The translations under genes were made by a program, and so were the position numbers. The notes below the pieces were generated by a model. The model did no database searches, was not told the DNA's origin, and saw only the letters and a program-made list of their open reading frames with translations. A DNA stretch of 61,749 nt from positions 1 to 61,749 of the forward strand of contig NZ_DAHXOI010000012.1 in NCBI RefSeq assembly GCF_027364955.1. Reading direction: 5' to 3'. This document shows, piece after piece, positions 34,144-43,333 of this stretch. The DNA comes from Ferrimicrobium sp. (GTDB taxonomy: Bacteria; Actinomycetota; Acidimicrobiia; Acidimicrobiales; Acidimicrobiaceae). Within the stretch, counting starts at the first letter, position 1. Every line of letters starts with the position of its first letter.

Positions 34144-34977
34144 TCAGTCACGAGCGTTCCGACGTGACCAGGGCATGATCCTTCGCGCGACGAGTTCGAC
34201 GATACCGGTCAGTATCACTCCAACCAGCGCGATGGTGATCAGGCCAACATACATCTGGTTGGGTTCGAAGAGTTGCCATGAGTTCCAGACCAGATAGCCC
34301 AATCCACTGTTGGCGGCGACGAACTCAGTCGCTGTGACGACGACAAGTGCAAGTGCTGCCGCCACCCGGAGGCCGGTGAAGATGGCGGGCAAGGTTCCAG
34401 GGATGAGGACGTGCCAAAACAGACGTCGGCCTTTGGCTCCATATGCCCTTCCGGCTTCGATGAGTTGGGGATCGATCGAGCGTACCCCCGCCATTGCGTT
34501 GATCTCGAGGACAAAAAACGAGACAGCGGCCACGGTGAGGATCTTTGGTGTCTCCCCGATCCCAAAAATGACGAGGAGCAGTGGTAGTACCGCGATCTGG
34601 GGTACCGCGTAGAGGGCGGAAAACAGCGGAGAGAAGGCGGCACGGAGCGTGCGAAAGATGCCAAGAAAGATCCCGACAACGATCCCTGCCGCACCTCCAA
34701 GGACGAAGCCGACGATGAGACGGAGCGAGGTAATACCGAGATCGTGGGTCAGGATGCCGTTGTTGATCAGGGTGATGGCGGTGGAGAAGATGGTTGTCGG
34801 TGGGGTAAAGATCTTGGCGTCGATCAGACCAGTAGAACTAGCGATCTGCCACAGTACGAGTAGTGCGACCGGGGTGGCGATCCCTAGCACCAAGTCGCGC
34901 TGGCGCAGACGGCGACTGTGGGCCGAGCTCCGATTGAGTTCAGCATCGATCCGATTCTCTGTGGATGTTGTGGTCAA
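34144..34977 (-). CDS. ABC transporter permease, NitT/TauT type
   Basis: A 277-residue permease with about six membrane segments and the family loop EAGRAYGAKGRRLFWHVLIPGTLPAIFTGLR (shown in part: EAGRAYGAKGRRLFWHV), the EAA contact to the ATPase. It partners the ATPase gene (4-nt overlap upstream) and the binding lipoprotein downstream. Confidence 0.93.
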   Translation of the reverse strand: MTTTSTENRIDAELNRSSAHSRRLRQRDLVLGIATPVALLVLWQIASSTGLIDAKIFTPPTTIFSTAITLINNGILTHDLGITSLRLIVGFVLGGAAGIVVGIFLGIFRTLRAAFSPLFSALYAVPQIAVLPLLLVIFGIGETPKILTVAAVSFFVLEINAMAGVRSIDPQLIEAGRAYGAKGRRLFWHVLIPGTLPAIFTGLRVAAALALVVVTATEFVAANSGLGYLVWNSWQLFEPNQMYVGLITIALVGVILTGIVELVARRIMPWSRRNARD

Positions 34978-35825
34978 CGAAACTCCATCGATGCCATGAC
35001 CTCATCGTGGAGATCGTTGATGATGGTGTCCTTCAAGGTGACGAATCGAGGGTCAGCCATGTTGTGAAGGGTGCGAGGGCGCTCCAGCGATACGGTGAGG
35101 CTGGCCTTGATGCGGCCGGGGCGTCGACTCATGACCATCACCTGGTCGCCGAGGAGGATGGCTTCGTCAATGGAGTGAGTGACCAGAAGCACCGTCTTGC
35201 GGGTCTCCTCCCACAGGCGGATCAAATCCTCTTGGATGAGGAGCCTGGTCTGTTCATCCAGTGCCCCCATGGGCTCGTCCATGAGGAGGACATCGGGTTC
35301 GGTCACGAACGCTCGAGCGATGGAGAGGCGTTGCCGCATGCCCCCGGAGAGGGCATTGGGGAACGCCCTCTCAAAGCCAGCAAGCCCTACCCGTTCGATC
35401 CAGAGTTGTGATCGGCGGTTGCGCTCCTTGGTCTCCACGCCTGCCATTTTGAGGCCAAAGCTGACGTTGTCGAGCACAGTGAGCCAAGGGAAAAGGGCAT
35501 GGTCTTGGAAGACAAAAGCAACCTGGAGTGCGCGTGCGTGTTCGACGGACCCCTGGCTCGGAGTCTCGATACCGCCAACAATCCTGAGGAGGGTGGACTT
35601 GCCACACCCCGATGGCCCAATGAGCGAGGTAAAGGAGCCTCGTGCCAATGTTAGATCAACATCGTTGAGTGCGAGCACGCCCCGGCCGTTGGTGGTAAAA
35701 ACTTTGGTAATACCCTTGGCGCGAACGAGCCAATCATCCCGGTTTACCCCCGTCACGTTATCGATCCTCCCAGCAAGATTGTGTTGCAGTTTAGTGACTG
35801 GTGTTGCTGAGTTGGACCCAGCCAT
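34974..35825 (-). CDS. ABC transporter ATP-binding protein, NitT/TauT type
   Basis: An ATPase of about 283 residues. Walker A GPSGCGKST, signature LSGGMRQRLSIARA, Walker B DVLLMDEPMGALDE and switch His (VTHSIDEA). First gene of the operon, overlapping the permease by ATGA. The start is uncertain: ATG 35825 gives a normal length; ATGs at 35924 and 35987 would add 33 or 54 residues unlike the family. Confidence 0.93.
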   Translation of the reverse strand: MAGSNSATPVTKLQHNLAGRIDNVTGVNRDDWLVRAKGITKVFTTNGRGVLALNDVDLTLARGSFTSLIGPSGCGKSTLLRIVGGIETPSQGSVEHARALQVAFVFQDHALFPWLTVLDNVSFGLKMAGVETKERNRRSQLWIERVGLAGFERAFPNALSGGMRQRLSIARAFVTEPDVLLMDEPMGALDEQTRLLIQEDLIRLWEETRKTVLLVTHSIDEAILLGDQVMVMSRRPGRIKASLTVSLERPRTLHNMADPRFVTLKDTIINDLHDEVMASMEFR

Positions 35826-36095
35826 GGCGCACGACACATCGTCTACCTGGTTGAAGGCGCCTGTCTCGTTCTGGTGCGGGTCGTCGCGCGACTGAGCGCT
35901 TCGTGGGGCACCTTCCCAGTTCATGATCGGATTGTGACCGCTAGCGAAGTAACACGAGACCTCTTGGGCGTTTGGCCACCGCGTCAATCCCAGTTGCTGT
36001 AGATAACAGTTCTCGGGGGTGATGACGATGAGCTTCCGGCGAAGGAGCCATAAGACTATACTGGCTTAGAAGCCGAGGTGGGAGGTGATCGAATT

Positions 36096-36560
36096 GTGCT
36101 GATCACGTTAGAGGATAGGTTGTTGAGCGCCTCCTCTCGTCTGCCCAAGCTTCCCGATGCCGTCGTTGATCGTCTGACGAAGTGGGCGTGGGTGATCGCG
36201 TTGGCGGTTGGAGTGCTCGTTCTCTTGGACGCCTTTGATATTGTGAGCGCTGCGACGGCCTTTGGAGGATCTTGCACAGGAGTACTCCTCGGCTGTGTCG
36301 GTGGGTCTGCGCTCTCGAGCTTCTATGTGGCCGCGGCATTGACTGCCGCCTATGGAGTCATGTATCTGCGGAGTGTCCAGCCACTGCGAGAACTTCGGGA
36401 GCGAGGGTGGCGCATCGTCTTTCATGGTACCCTTGTCCAACTCGGAGCAGGGGTTGCGCTGACATTCTTCTTTGGCCTGAACGGTATTGCTCTCGTGGTG
36501 CTCGAAGTCGCCTGTGGATGGTATTTGCTCTTTGCGATCCGTCCTGCCTTCAGGTATTGA
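36096..36560 (+). CDS. Four-helix membrane protein, unknown function
   Basis: A 154-residue protein with four hydrophobic segments (about 28-48, 68-85, 107-125, 130-147). No family is recognised. Two Cys lie in GGSCTGVLLGCVGG. The GTG start at 36096 is chosen because GGAGGTGATC, an almost perfect anti-Shine-Dalgarno match, lies 7 nt upstream; a GTG at 36078 would be before that site. Confidence 0.7.
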   Translation: MLITLEDRLLSASSRLPKLPDAVVDRLTKWAWVIALAVGVLVLLDAFDIVSAATAFGGSCTGVLLGCVGGSALSSFYVAAALTAAYGVMYLRSVQPLRELRERGWRIVFHGTLVQLGAGVALTFFFGLNGIALVVLEVACGWYLLFAIRPAFRY

Positions 36561-36648
36561 GCGTGGGTCGATTGAGCTTTGAGCGTGCCGTTCGCGATGG
36601 TTGTCTCGTGGTTATCGAGCCGATGGAGTCGGTGCTAAACTGCCAGAC

Positions 36649-36789
36649 ATGATGGATGATCGTGAAACGCAGGCAGTTGAGGAGACGCTCGTCGGAGTTG
36701 AGGAGACGCTGCGAACCCTCCATCAGGCATTCGATCTCCTGACGACGGAGATCGCCCAACTGCTCGATCCGAGGGATCGTGATCGTTAG
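36649..36789 (+). CDS. Small acidic helical protein, 46 residues
   Basis: MMDDRETQAVEETLVGVEETL... forms a short, Glu-rich helical protein with a leucine-rich second half. No family is recognised. TAAACT (36636-36641) lies 7 nt before the ATG and no Shine-Dalgarno site is present, so the mRNA may be leaderless. Its end overlaps the MoaD/ThiS-like gene by 11 nt, suggesting coupling. Confidence 0.5.
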   Translation: MMDDRETQAVEETLVGVEETLRTLHQAFDLLTTEIAQLLDPRDRDR

Positions 36790-37018
36790 ATTCTTCGGGA
36801 ACGCCAAGGCAGTCGCTGGTGCCGATACGATCGAGATTGAGGTCGAGTCCGGCACCGTCTCGCACTTTGTCGCCCAGCTTGGTGAACACTGTGGCGATGG
36901 GATGAAGGCGCTTCTCCCGTATTGTCGTCTGGCCCACGGCTCCGTGGTTCTTGACCCAGAGAGTGCCATGCCCACCACCGGTGAGGTTGTGGTGCTGCCC
37001 CCGGTCTCTGGTGGCTAG
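36779..37018 (+). CDS. MoaD/ThiS-family sulfur-carrier protein
   Basis: A 79-residue ubiquitin-fold protein beginning VIVRFFGNAKAVAGADTIEIEV and ending VVVLPPVSGG. The C-terminal Gly-Gly is the tail that is adenylated and thiocarboxylated in molybdopterin, thiamine or other sulfur-transfer pathways. The alignment to MoaD is better at the start (VRFFG.AK...G). No MoaE, MoeB or ThiF gene is next to it, so its partner is unknown. GTG start. Confidence 0.8.
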   Translation: MIVRFFGNAKAVAGADTIEIEVESGTVSHFVAQLGEHCGDGMKALLPYCRLAHGSVVLDPESAMPTTGEVVVLPPVSGG

Positions 37019-37269
37019 CGCTCTGCGGGTTGGTGACGACTGTCCGCGCGTTGGCCGAGCATATGCGTCGTGTGATCTGGTAGGGGAGAAACACCGAACC
37101 AGTACGACGTAGTGTTTTGTCAGCCTCGTTGCTGGTGATCGATCGTGATGGGTGTTCACAGAAACGTGCTGTCGTCGTAACACTCGATGATACCGACTGC
37201 TCCTTTGATCGATAGCGGCAGTAGTTCACGACGATTACACTGATAGTGCTATTCGTAAGGGGTTACGCC

Positions 37270-38466
37270 ATGCCAAGAATGCACGACAACGTACTCGTCT
37301 GGGGGGAGATCGAAGATGCCACCATTGACCAGGCGGCACGCCTTTCCCGCATGCCCTTTGTCACGGGACACGTTGCGCTGATGCCCGATGCGCATGTAGG
37401 CATGGGTTCGACGATTGGAACCGTCTTTGGGACGCGCGGTGCCATTATTCCTGCAGCGATAGGGGTCGATATCGGGTGTGGCATGGTGGCACAGTTCCTG
37501 GGCGTGAAGGCAGACGAACTTCCCGATAATCTCAATGAGCTCCATCATGCGATTGCGCGCTCCATCCCGGCTGGCATGGGACAGGGGCATCGTGGTGATC
37601 ATCGCGATGACACGACCAGGACCACGATCGAGCATCTGATCGCCGCGCGGTCCGATTGGAACGAACAGGATCAACGACGTGCCTACAGCCAGTTTGGGAG
37701 CCTCGGAAGTGGCAACCACTTCGTGGAGATCTGTCTTGATGAGAACGATGACGTCTGGGCAGTGCTTCACTCTGGATCGCGAGGTATCGGCAATGCTCTT
37801 GCCACCAAACACATTGAGTGTGCCAAGGGGCTGATGCGTCAGTACTTCATTGAACTTGAAGATCCTGATCTGGCCTACCTTGTGGAAGGTACTGACGAGT
37901 TCAACGCCTATATCGGGGATATGCGTTGGGCTCAGGAGTACGCCTTTGCGAACCGACAGGCAATGATTGATGAGGTGGTACGTCAGGTAGCTTGGTTCCT
38001 TGGACGCACCTTGCTGCCCGAACCAGCGATCAACTGTCACCACAATTACACGGTCATGGAGCACCATGGTGGGAAGGATGTCTGGCTGACGCGTAAGGGT
38101 GCCATCCGGGCGCGTAGTGGAGACTTGGGCGTTATCCCTGGTTCGATGGGGGCCAAGAGCTATATTGTCCGTGGTCGAGGTAGTGTAGCCAGCTATACGA
38201 GTTCATCCCATGGTGCTGGCAGGCGTCTGTCACGGATGGAGGCACGTCGGAGTCTCTCTGTTGATTCGTTGAATGCCGAGATGGCAGGTAAGACCTGGAA
38301 CGCAGCCAGCGCCGAGGCGCTCTTAGATGAACACCCCGATGCCTATAAGCCGATCGCGGAGGTGATGGAGGCACAGACTGATCTCGTTGAGGTTGTTCAT
38401 GAGCTGCGTCAGATCGTGAATTACAAAGGAGTCGAAGAAGTGAGAAGGAAGGGGCGAGCACGATAG
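37270..38466 (+). CDS. rtcB: RNA-splicing ligase RtcB
   Basis: A 398-residue GTP- and Mn2+-dependent ligase joining 2',3'-cyclic phosphate or 3'-phosphate RNA ends to 5'-OH ends. Metal-binding and guanylation motifs: MPDAHVGMGSTIGTV, IGVDIGCGM (Cys), FGSLGSGNHFVEI, VLHSGSRGIGN, NCHHNYTVMEHH and SSSHGAGRRLSR (guanylated His). ATG 37270 is chosen for its AAGGGG site. No archease or repair cyclase neighbour is seen. Confidence 0.95.
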   Translation: MPRMHDNVLVWGEIEDATIDQAARLSRMPFVTGHVALMPDAHVGMGSTIGTVFGTRGAIIPAAIGVDIGCGMVAQFLGVKADELPDNLNELHHAIARSIPAGMGQGHRGDHRDDTTRTTIEHLIAARSDWNEQDQRRAYSQFGSLGSGNHFVEICLDENDDVWAVLHSGSRGIGNALATKHIECAKGLMRQYFIELEDPDLAYLVEGTDEFNAYIGDMRWAQEYAFANRQAMIDEVVRQVAWFLGRTLLPEPAINCHHNYTVMEHHGGKDVWLTRKGAIRARSGDLGVIPGSMGAKSYIVRGRGSVASYTSSSHGAGRRLSRMEARRSLSVDSLNAEMAGKTWNAASAEALLDEHPDAYKPIAEVMEAQTDLVEVVHELRQIVNYKGVEEVRRKGRAR

Positions 38467-38522
38467 GTCGTCGCGTTCTGGGACGGCCATGAGAAGATGC
38501 CAGATCGCGACGGGTGAGTTGA

Positions 38523-38568
38523 GCACAAAATCGAGAGACCGCCCAACTACCTGTTTGGGCGGCCTCTC
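38523..38568. terminator. Bidirectional terminator between rtcB and glnII
   Basis: Arms GAGAGACCGCCCAA (38533-38546) and TTGGGCGGCCTCTC (38555-38568) pair with one G-U. On the minus strand the hairpin is followed by GATTTTG, a T-run for the glutamine synthetase transcript; it can also stop rtcB from the other side. Confidence 0.8.
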
Positions 38569-38627
38569 TACTCTGATTCATGTTGACGTCTCGTTCTGGA
38601 TGAGGCGATCAACCCAAAGGTTTTGGC

Positions 38628-39668
38628 TTAAATGGCGTCGGCGAGATCAGCCGGAGCTGCTTCTACGGACGACTCAGCATCCGAACAGACGGTGTCGATG
38701 ATAAGACGGCAGACCGTATAGGGATCCATGTTGGCGTTTGGACGTCGATCCTCGAGCCACCCCTTGCCTGCCTTAGCGGCAGCCCACGGGATACGAATCG
38801 AGGCGGCACGGTTAGAGACGCCGTAGCTGAACTCGTCGTAGCGAGCGGTCTCATGTTTACCGGTGAGCCGACGCTCAATGCCGTCTCCGTAGTTGGCGAT
38901 GTGCTCCTCGACTTTTCGGCCAAGCGCCTCACACCCCGCGATAATAGGATCGAAGTCGTTACGCATAGCCAGGGTGGAGAAGTTGGTGTGGGCACCGGCA
39001 CCGTTCCAGTCGCCAGCGACGGGCTTGGCATCCCAGTTGACCTCGACCTCGAAGTCCTCAGCGATGCGCATGAGTAGCCAACGGGCAACCCAAAGCTCGT
39101 CACCGATCTCTGGTGGAGCGAGCGTGCCAATCTGGAACTCCCATTGGGCCATCATAACCTCGGCATTGGTGCCTTCGATATGGAGACCAGCCTCCATGCA
39201 GGCGAGCGTATGGGCCTCGATGATATCGCGGCCGACGATCTTCTGGCCGCCGACGCCGCAGTAGTAGGCTCCCTGCGGCGCAGGGAAGCCGTTGACTGGC
39301 CACCCCAATGGCCGGCCGTCCTTGAAGAAGGTGTACTCCTGTTCGATGCCGAACATCGGCTCCTGATCGGCAAAACGCTCTGCCGTCTGCACTAACGCCG
39401 AGCGTGTATTGGTGGGGTGTGGGGTGAAATCGGTGAGAAGAACCTCGCAGAGAACAAGGACATTATCTCCGCCGCGAATAGGGTCTTGACACTGGAAGAC
39501 CGGTTGCAGGACGCAGTCAGAGTTCTCTCCAGGGGCCTGGTTGGTGCTGGAGCCGTCGAATCCCCAGATATCGGGTGCCTTGCCATCTTGGATAATACGA
39601 GTCTTATTTCGCATCAAAGGCGTCGGTTTTGTTCCATCAATCCAGATATATTCAGCCTGGTAACTCAT
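38628..39668 (-). CDS. glnII: Glutamine synthetase type II
   Basis: A 346-residue enzyme forming glutamine from glutamate, ammonia and ATP. The short length and motifs WGFDGSSTNQAPGENSD, FGIEQEYTFF, GTNAEVMMAQWEFQIG and GAGAHTNFST mark the eukaryote-like GSII group, found in Frankia, Streptomyces and rhizobia beside GSI. ATG 39668 is chosen; an upstream GTG (39704) falls inside the likely -10 hexamer. No adenylylation site is expected in GSII. A candidate GlnR-like site lies upstream. Confidence 0.95.
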   Translation of the reverse strand: MSYQAEYIWIDGTKPTPLMRNKTRIIQDGKAPDIWGFDGSSTNQAPGENSDCVLQPVFQCQDPIRGGDNVLVLCEVLLTDFTPHPTNTRSALVQTAERFADQEPMFGIEQEYTFFKDGRPLGWPVNGFPAPQGAYYCGVGGQKIVGRDIIEAHTLACMEAGLHIEGTNAEVMMAQWEFQIGTLAPPEIGDELWVARWLLMRIAEDFEVEVNWDAKPVAGDWNGAGAHTNFSTLAMRNDFDPIIAGCEALGRKVEEHIANYGDGIERRLTGKHETARYDEFSYGVSNRAASIRIPWAAAKAGKGWLEDRRPNANMDPYTVCRLIIDTVCSDAESSVEAAPADLADAI

Positions 39669-39703
39669 GGTATTTTCGCTTTCGGTTTCAGGTGTGGCTG
39701 ACA

Positions 39704-39732
39704 CCGATAGAAGGAATCCAGCCGCACTCCAA
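39704..39732 (-). promoter_or_regulatory. Candidate glnII promoter
   Basis: On the minus strand, TTGGAG (39732-39727) and TATCGG (39709-39704) are separated by 17 bp. A start about 7 nt further gives a leader of roughly 30 nt before ATG 39668. Confidence 0.35.
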
Positions 39733-39783
39733 TTGCTTCATCTGTAAGAGTATGCGTTCTGGCTAGCGCGTGCGGGGAGTTAT

Positions 39784-39799
39784 GTTAACTCACTGTAAC
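39784..39799. promoter_or_regulatory. GlnR-like box upstream of glnII
   Basis: GTTAA-CTCACT-GTAAC matches the actinobacterial GlnR half-site pair gTnAC-n6-GnAAC at 9 of 10 positions counting wildcards. It lies about 52 bp upstream of the proposed -35 of glnII. GlnR control of glnII is known in Streptomyces; use here is inferred. Confidence 0.35.
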
Positions 39800-40175
39800 G
39801 ATTGGGTCTCTACTGTCCAATACCCTGGCGGTGCGGTGGGTGACGGACCATGTTTGCTTTGTCGTGGGGTGGTGGAGGTCGCAACCGGCTACGCATCCCA
39901 TGATTGAACGCTGCCTGTCACGTGCGACGCTGCGGGCAATGGTCAACGTGTTCGTTGCCAGACATTGTGAAGGTCTGTACGAGATGGAGGCGCAGTCGCT
40001 GGACTAGTGGGCAGTAACGGTGGCAAGAAAGCAGTGGTGCCGGATCACGGCGTTCCCAAAGCGATGCTCGGTGCGGTAGTGCGTGGAGTCGATCCGTTGT
40101 TGCACAGGCTGATGTTTTGCTCGGCGTGTTGTTCCTGGGTGTAGAGTGGTGGCGTTGATCGATAAGGGGGTAGCA
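39800..40175. other. Intergenic region between glnII and the APC permease
   Basis: About 375 bp between divergent genes. Apart from the glnII promoter and GlnR-like box to the left and an AAGGGGG ribosome-binding site just before 40176, I see no gene, RNA or repeat. Minus-strand frames at 39918-40223 and 40004-40402 lack start signals and run into the permease. Confidence 0.5.
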
Positions 40176-41597
40176 ATGACTGAGGACGTGAAGCCAACCG
40201 AAAAGTCGAATAGACTTCGACAAAACTCGTTGAGCACCGCTGATATTCTTGGCGTCTCGCTGGCCGACACGGCGCCGGCGATGAGCTTCTTCTTCTCATT
40301 CGCTGCCATCGCGGCAGCGGCGGGCATTGCGAGTCCCTTGGCGATCATCGTCGCCGCCGTCGCCATTCTGCTGAAGCTCAACAGCCTGACTGAATTCACC
40401 AAGGTGTCTCCGAGCTCGGGCTCCTATATCTCCTACATCGGGAAGGCGTTCGGAGCGATTCCTGGGGTGATGACGGCGTGGGCACTCTCTGTTGGTTATA
40501 TCGTCGCGGTTGGCTATGTCATGGCGATCATGGGCGGCTGGACCAGCCTGATCCTCCTGAAGTACCTCCATATCACCATCGCTTGGGAGCCCATCACGAT
40601 TGTCTTCGTCGCGTTTGTGAGTTTTCTGGTCTATCGTGGCGTCAAAGTCAGCGCACGGTGGGCGACGATGGCCTTCGCGTTCGAGCTGTTGCTGATCATC
40701 GTCAGCATGGTAGCCATCGTCATCACCAACTCCTCGCATCTCAACTTTGCGAGCTTTGAGCCAAGCTTGATTCATAGGGGTATCTCGGGGTTGGGGCTTG
40801 CCTTCCCACTCGCGATGTTCCTCTTCATCGGCGTTGGCAACCCTGGTGCTATGGTGGAGGAGACTCGTAACGCCAGACGTGCAGTGCCACGGGCTATCTA
40901 CATTGCGACGATTTCGGTGGCGATCATCTACGTTCTGATGGCGTGGACGACCTCGGTGGCCTTCCACAACAACGCCACGACCATCGGTGGTCTTTCGGCC
41001 CCATTCGTTACCGCCGCCGACAAGGCTCTTGGGCCGGTATCAATTCTGGTCTACCTTGCCGGTCTTACCAGCACTTTCTCTTCGCTGATCGGAGCAACGA
41101 CCGCACAGACCCGCATCATCTTCAGTGCTGGGCGGGAGAAACTGCTGCCAAGCGCCCTCGGAAAGTTGAGTGACCGATACGGAACTCCTGTAATATCGCT
41201 GTTGGCCTACTCCTTGATCGCGTTGATTATCACGCTCCTGTGGGCGAGCCATGGTAATCCCCTGGACATCGCTGGCGATATCGCGACGCTTGGAACGATC
41301 CCCATCATCCTGGTCTATCTCGCGCTGAACGTTGCGTTGCCGGTCTACTTTCTCCGCGAGCATCGAGAGCTTTTCTCGGTGCTCCGACACCTCATCATTC
41401 CTGTTCTTGGTGTCATCGCGTTGGTGCTGCCGCTGTGGGGGTTGATCAAGCCTGGGCAACCCTATCCATTTGATATTTTCCCGTGGATTGTACTCGCCCT
41501 CTTAGTCGTCAGCTTTGTCTTTGCCGTGATCCGTAGACGTCAAATCCCGGATCTTGGGAAGAAGATTGGAAGTGTACTTGCCGATGACTTCGAGTAG
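40176..41597 (+). CDS. APC-family amino acid permease
   Basis: A 473-residue transporter with about twelve membrane segments. The first segment holds the APC signature region (ADTAPAMSFFFSFAAIAAAAG); FPLAMFLFIGVGNPGAMVEETRNARR matches the family's segment 6 and adjoining loop. Probably an amino acid or amine importer driven by protons. ATG 40176 is chosen for its AAGGGGG site. Being next to glnII suggests nitrogen supply, but that is inference. Confidence 0.88.
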   Translation: MTEDVKPTEKSNRLRQNSLSTADILGVSLADTAPAMSFFFSFAAIAAAAGIASPLAIIVAAVAILLKLNSLTEFTKVSPSSGSYISYIGKAFGAIPGVMTAWALSVGYIVAVGYVMAIMGGWTSLILLKYLHITIAWEPITIVFVAFVSFLVYRGVKVSARWATMAFAFELLLIIVSMVAIVITNSSHLNFASFEPSLIHRGISGLGLAFPLAMFLFIGVGNPGAMVEETRNARRAVPRAIYIATISVAIIYVLMAWTTSVAFHNNATTIGGLSAPFVTAADKALGPVSILVYLAGLTSTFSSLIGATTAQTRIIFSAGREKLLPSALGKLSDRYGTPVISLLAYSLIALIITLLWASHGNPLDIAGDIATLGTIPIILVYLALNVALPVYFLREHRELFSVLRHLIIPVLGVIALVLPLWGLIKPGQPYPFDIFPWIVLALLVVSFVFAVIRRRQIPDLGKKIGSVLADDFE

Positions 41598-42055
41598 CTA
41601 GTGAAAAGGCCTGACCGGATCGGGGTGAGCGTTCGTCAGGGTTTCGGTGCGCCGTTTGCAAGATAAGTGGATATCCTCGTGAGTTCCGATCCCGTTGCTG
41701 GGTGAACCGATCACCTCCATGGCTGACGCTCGCATCGCTGCTAAGGTTCGCCCAAGCAGCGTCGGTACCGGTATGGCTGAGTGAGCAGTATCCTTGGCGA
41801 AGAACTCTTGGCGCGGGTCTGTGATCGGGAAGCTTTGCCAGCGAGAACCGCGTGTTATCGAGATGCTGTTGTGATCGATAGCGAATCGCTATTACTGACA
41901 TGGCCAGTGGCGCTCAAACCGCCGACGATGACTGCTGGCGATCGAGCGGTATCGAGACCCAGGCCGATACGTCATACGTCAGCGATGCATCGGCCCCTTG
42001 AGTTGGCCGCTCCCATGGAGGTGTGTGGTAGCGTACGAGAAGGTGGAGGTAATCG
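41598..42055. other. Intergenic region before the MftD-like gene
   Basis: A 458-bp stretch. A 15-bp palindrome, ATAGCGAATCGCTAT (41878-41892), lies 164 bp before the next gene and could be a regulatory site. An imperfect CCTGAC/GTCAGG hairpin lies just after the permease stop. Frames through the region (for example 41781-42170) have no convincing start or family. Confidence 0.5.
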
Positions 42056-43231
42056 ATGTCGAGTACACGTACATGGTTTGAATCGGTGGCGGAGGCGGAG
42101 CGTCGTGCTCGTCGGATACTCCCGCCCTCTGTCTTCGCAGCGATTCGCGCTGGTGCTGAGGCCGGGGTAACCGCATCCGAGAATGTCGCAGCGTTTTCTC
42201 GTCTTGCACTTCTGCCGACGGTAGCTGATCTACCGGCTGAGCGAGCGCTGGCTACGGTCGTCATGGGAACAGCGGTGAGCTTCCCCGTGCTTCTCTCGCC
42301 CACCGGTGTTCAAGCGGTGCACCCGGAGGGCGAGGTTGCCGTGGCACGCGCGGCGAACGAAGCGGACACCCTGATGGGGGTCTCTGCGTTCGCCTCCTCT
42401 CCCCTCGAAGCCGTTGCGGCGGTGACGGAGAAGTTTCTCTTTCAAACCTATTGGTCAGGATCTCGGTCGCTCTTGATGAGCCGACTCCAGCGCGCACGCG
42501 AGGCGGGTGCACGCGGCCTGATTGTGACTTTGGACTGGTGTTTTGACTTTCGACGTGATTGGGGAAGTCCGTGGATCCCCCAACGCCTCGACACAAAGGC
42601 CATCGTTAGGTATCTGCCGGAGCTCGTCAGGCGACCAGGCTACGTGCAGCGCTACCTCGCCGCAGGCGGTCCGCCGGATCTTGGGGTCCCTAACATGGCT
42701 GATCTTCGCGGTGAAGTTCCAGGATTCTTTGCTGCATTCGAGGAGTGGATGCGTACCCCTCCTCCGACGTGGGGTGATCTCGCTTGGCTGCGCGAACAAT
42801 GGGATGGACCCTTCATGATCAAAGGGGTGACTCGGGTCCAAGACGCCTATCGGGCGCGAGATATTGGAGCGACCGCTATCTCGGTCTCCAACCATGGGGG
42901 GAACAACCTCGACTCGACCCCGGCTACGGTTCGTTGTCTGCCTCGCATTGTTGATGCCGTTGGTGATGACATCGAGGTGTTGCTCGATGGGGGTGTCCGA
43001 CGAGGTTCCGACGTGGTAAAGGCGCTCGCGCTCGGCGCTCGCGCGGTGATGATTGGCCGCCCATATCTTTGGGGGCTCGCGGCGGGAGGTGCGCTTGGCG
43101 TTACCAATGTCCTCGAGATTCTTCGCGCCGGCGTCTCAGAGACGCTTTATGCCTTGGGCAAGGCATCGATTGCAGATCTCAATCCTGCGGATGTGCTCGT
43201 GCCAGATGACTTTGCCATCGGTGATCGCTAG
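42056..43231 (+). CDS. MftD-like FMN-dependent alpha-hydroxy-acid oxidase
   Basis: A 391-residue (S)-2-hydroxy-acid oxidase-fold protein. FMN and active-site motifs: LLSPTGVQAVHPEGE, QTYWSGSR, FMIKGVTRVQDA (catalytic Lys), ISVSNHGGNNLD (catalytic His), EVLLDGGVRRGSDVVKALALGARAVMIGR. It is close to mycobacterial MftD (LldD1), which deaminates the mycofactocin precursor: the SNHGGNNLD, WATPPPTW-like (MRTPPPTWGDL) and LWGLAA stretches are nearly the same. No mftA, B, C or E is in the window. A strong GGAGGT site precedes the ATG. Confidence 0.9.
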   Translation: MSSTRTWFESVAEAERRARRILPPSVFAAIRAGAEAGVTASENVAAFSRLALLPTVADLPAERALATVVMGTAVSFPVLLSPTGVQAVHPEGEVAVARAANEADTLMGVSAFASSPLEAVAAVTEKFLFQTYWSGSRSLLMSRLQRAREAGARGLIVTLDWCFDFRRDWGSPWIPQRLDTKAIVRYLPELVRRPGYVQRYLAAGGPPDLGVPNMADLRGEVPGFFAAFEEWMRTPPPTWGDLAWLREQWDGPFMIKGVTRVQDAYRARDIGATAISVSNHGGNNLDSTPATVRCLPRIVDAVGDDIEVLLDGGVRRGSDVVKALALGARAVMIGRPYLWGLAAGGALGVTNVLEILRAGVSETLYALGKASIADLNPADVLVPDDFAIGDR

Positions 43232-43333
43232 GCAGATGCAGTATCTTGAGCCATCGTGGATAGAGGGCCATGGTATACACCTTCAGGATTGGTGTGCTGG
43301 AAGGAAACAGGGTGGGTTCATGAGGACTGTCTG

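Noticed and set aside
40296-40967. 223-codon frame antisense to the APC permease
   Set aside because: His/Arg/Asp-rich shadow of a membrane-protein gene.
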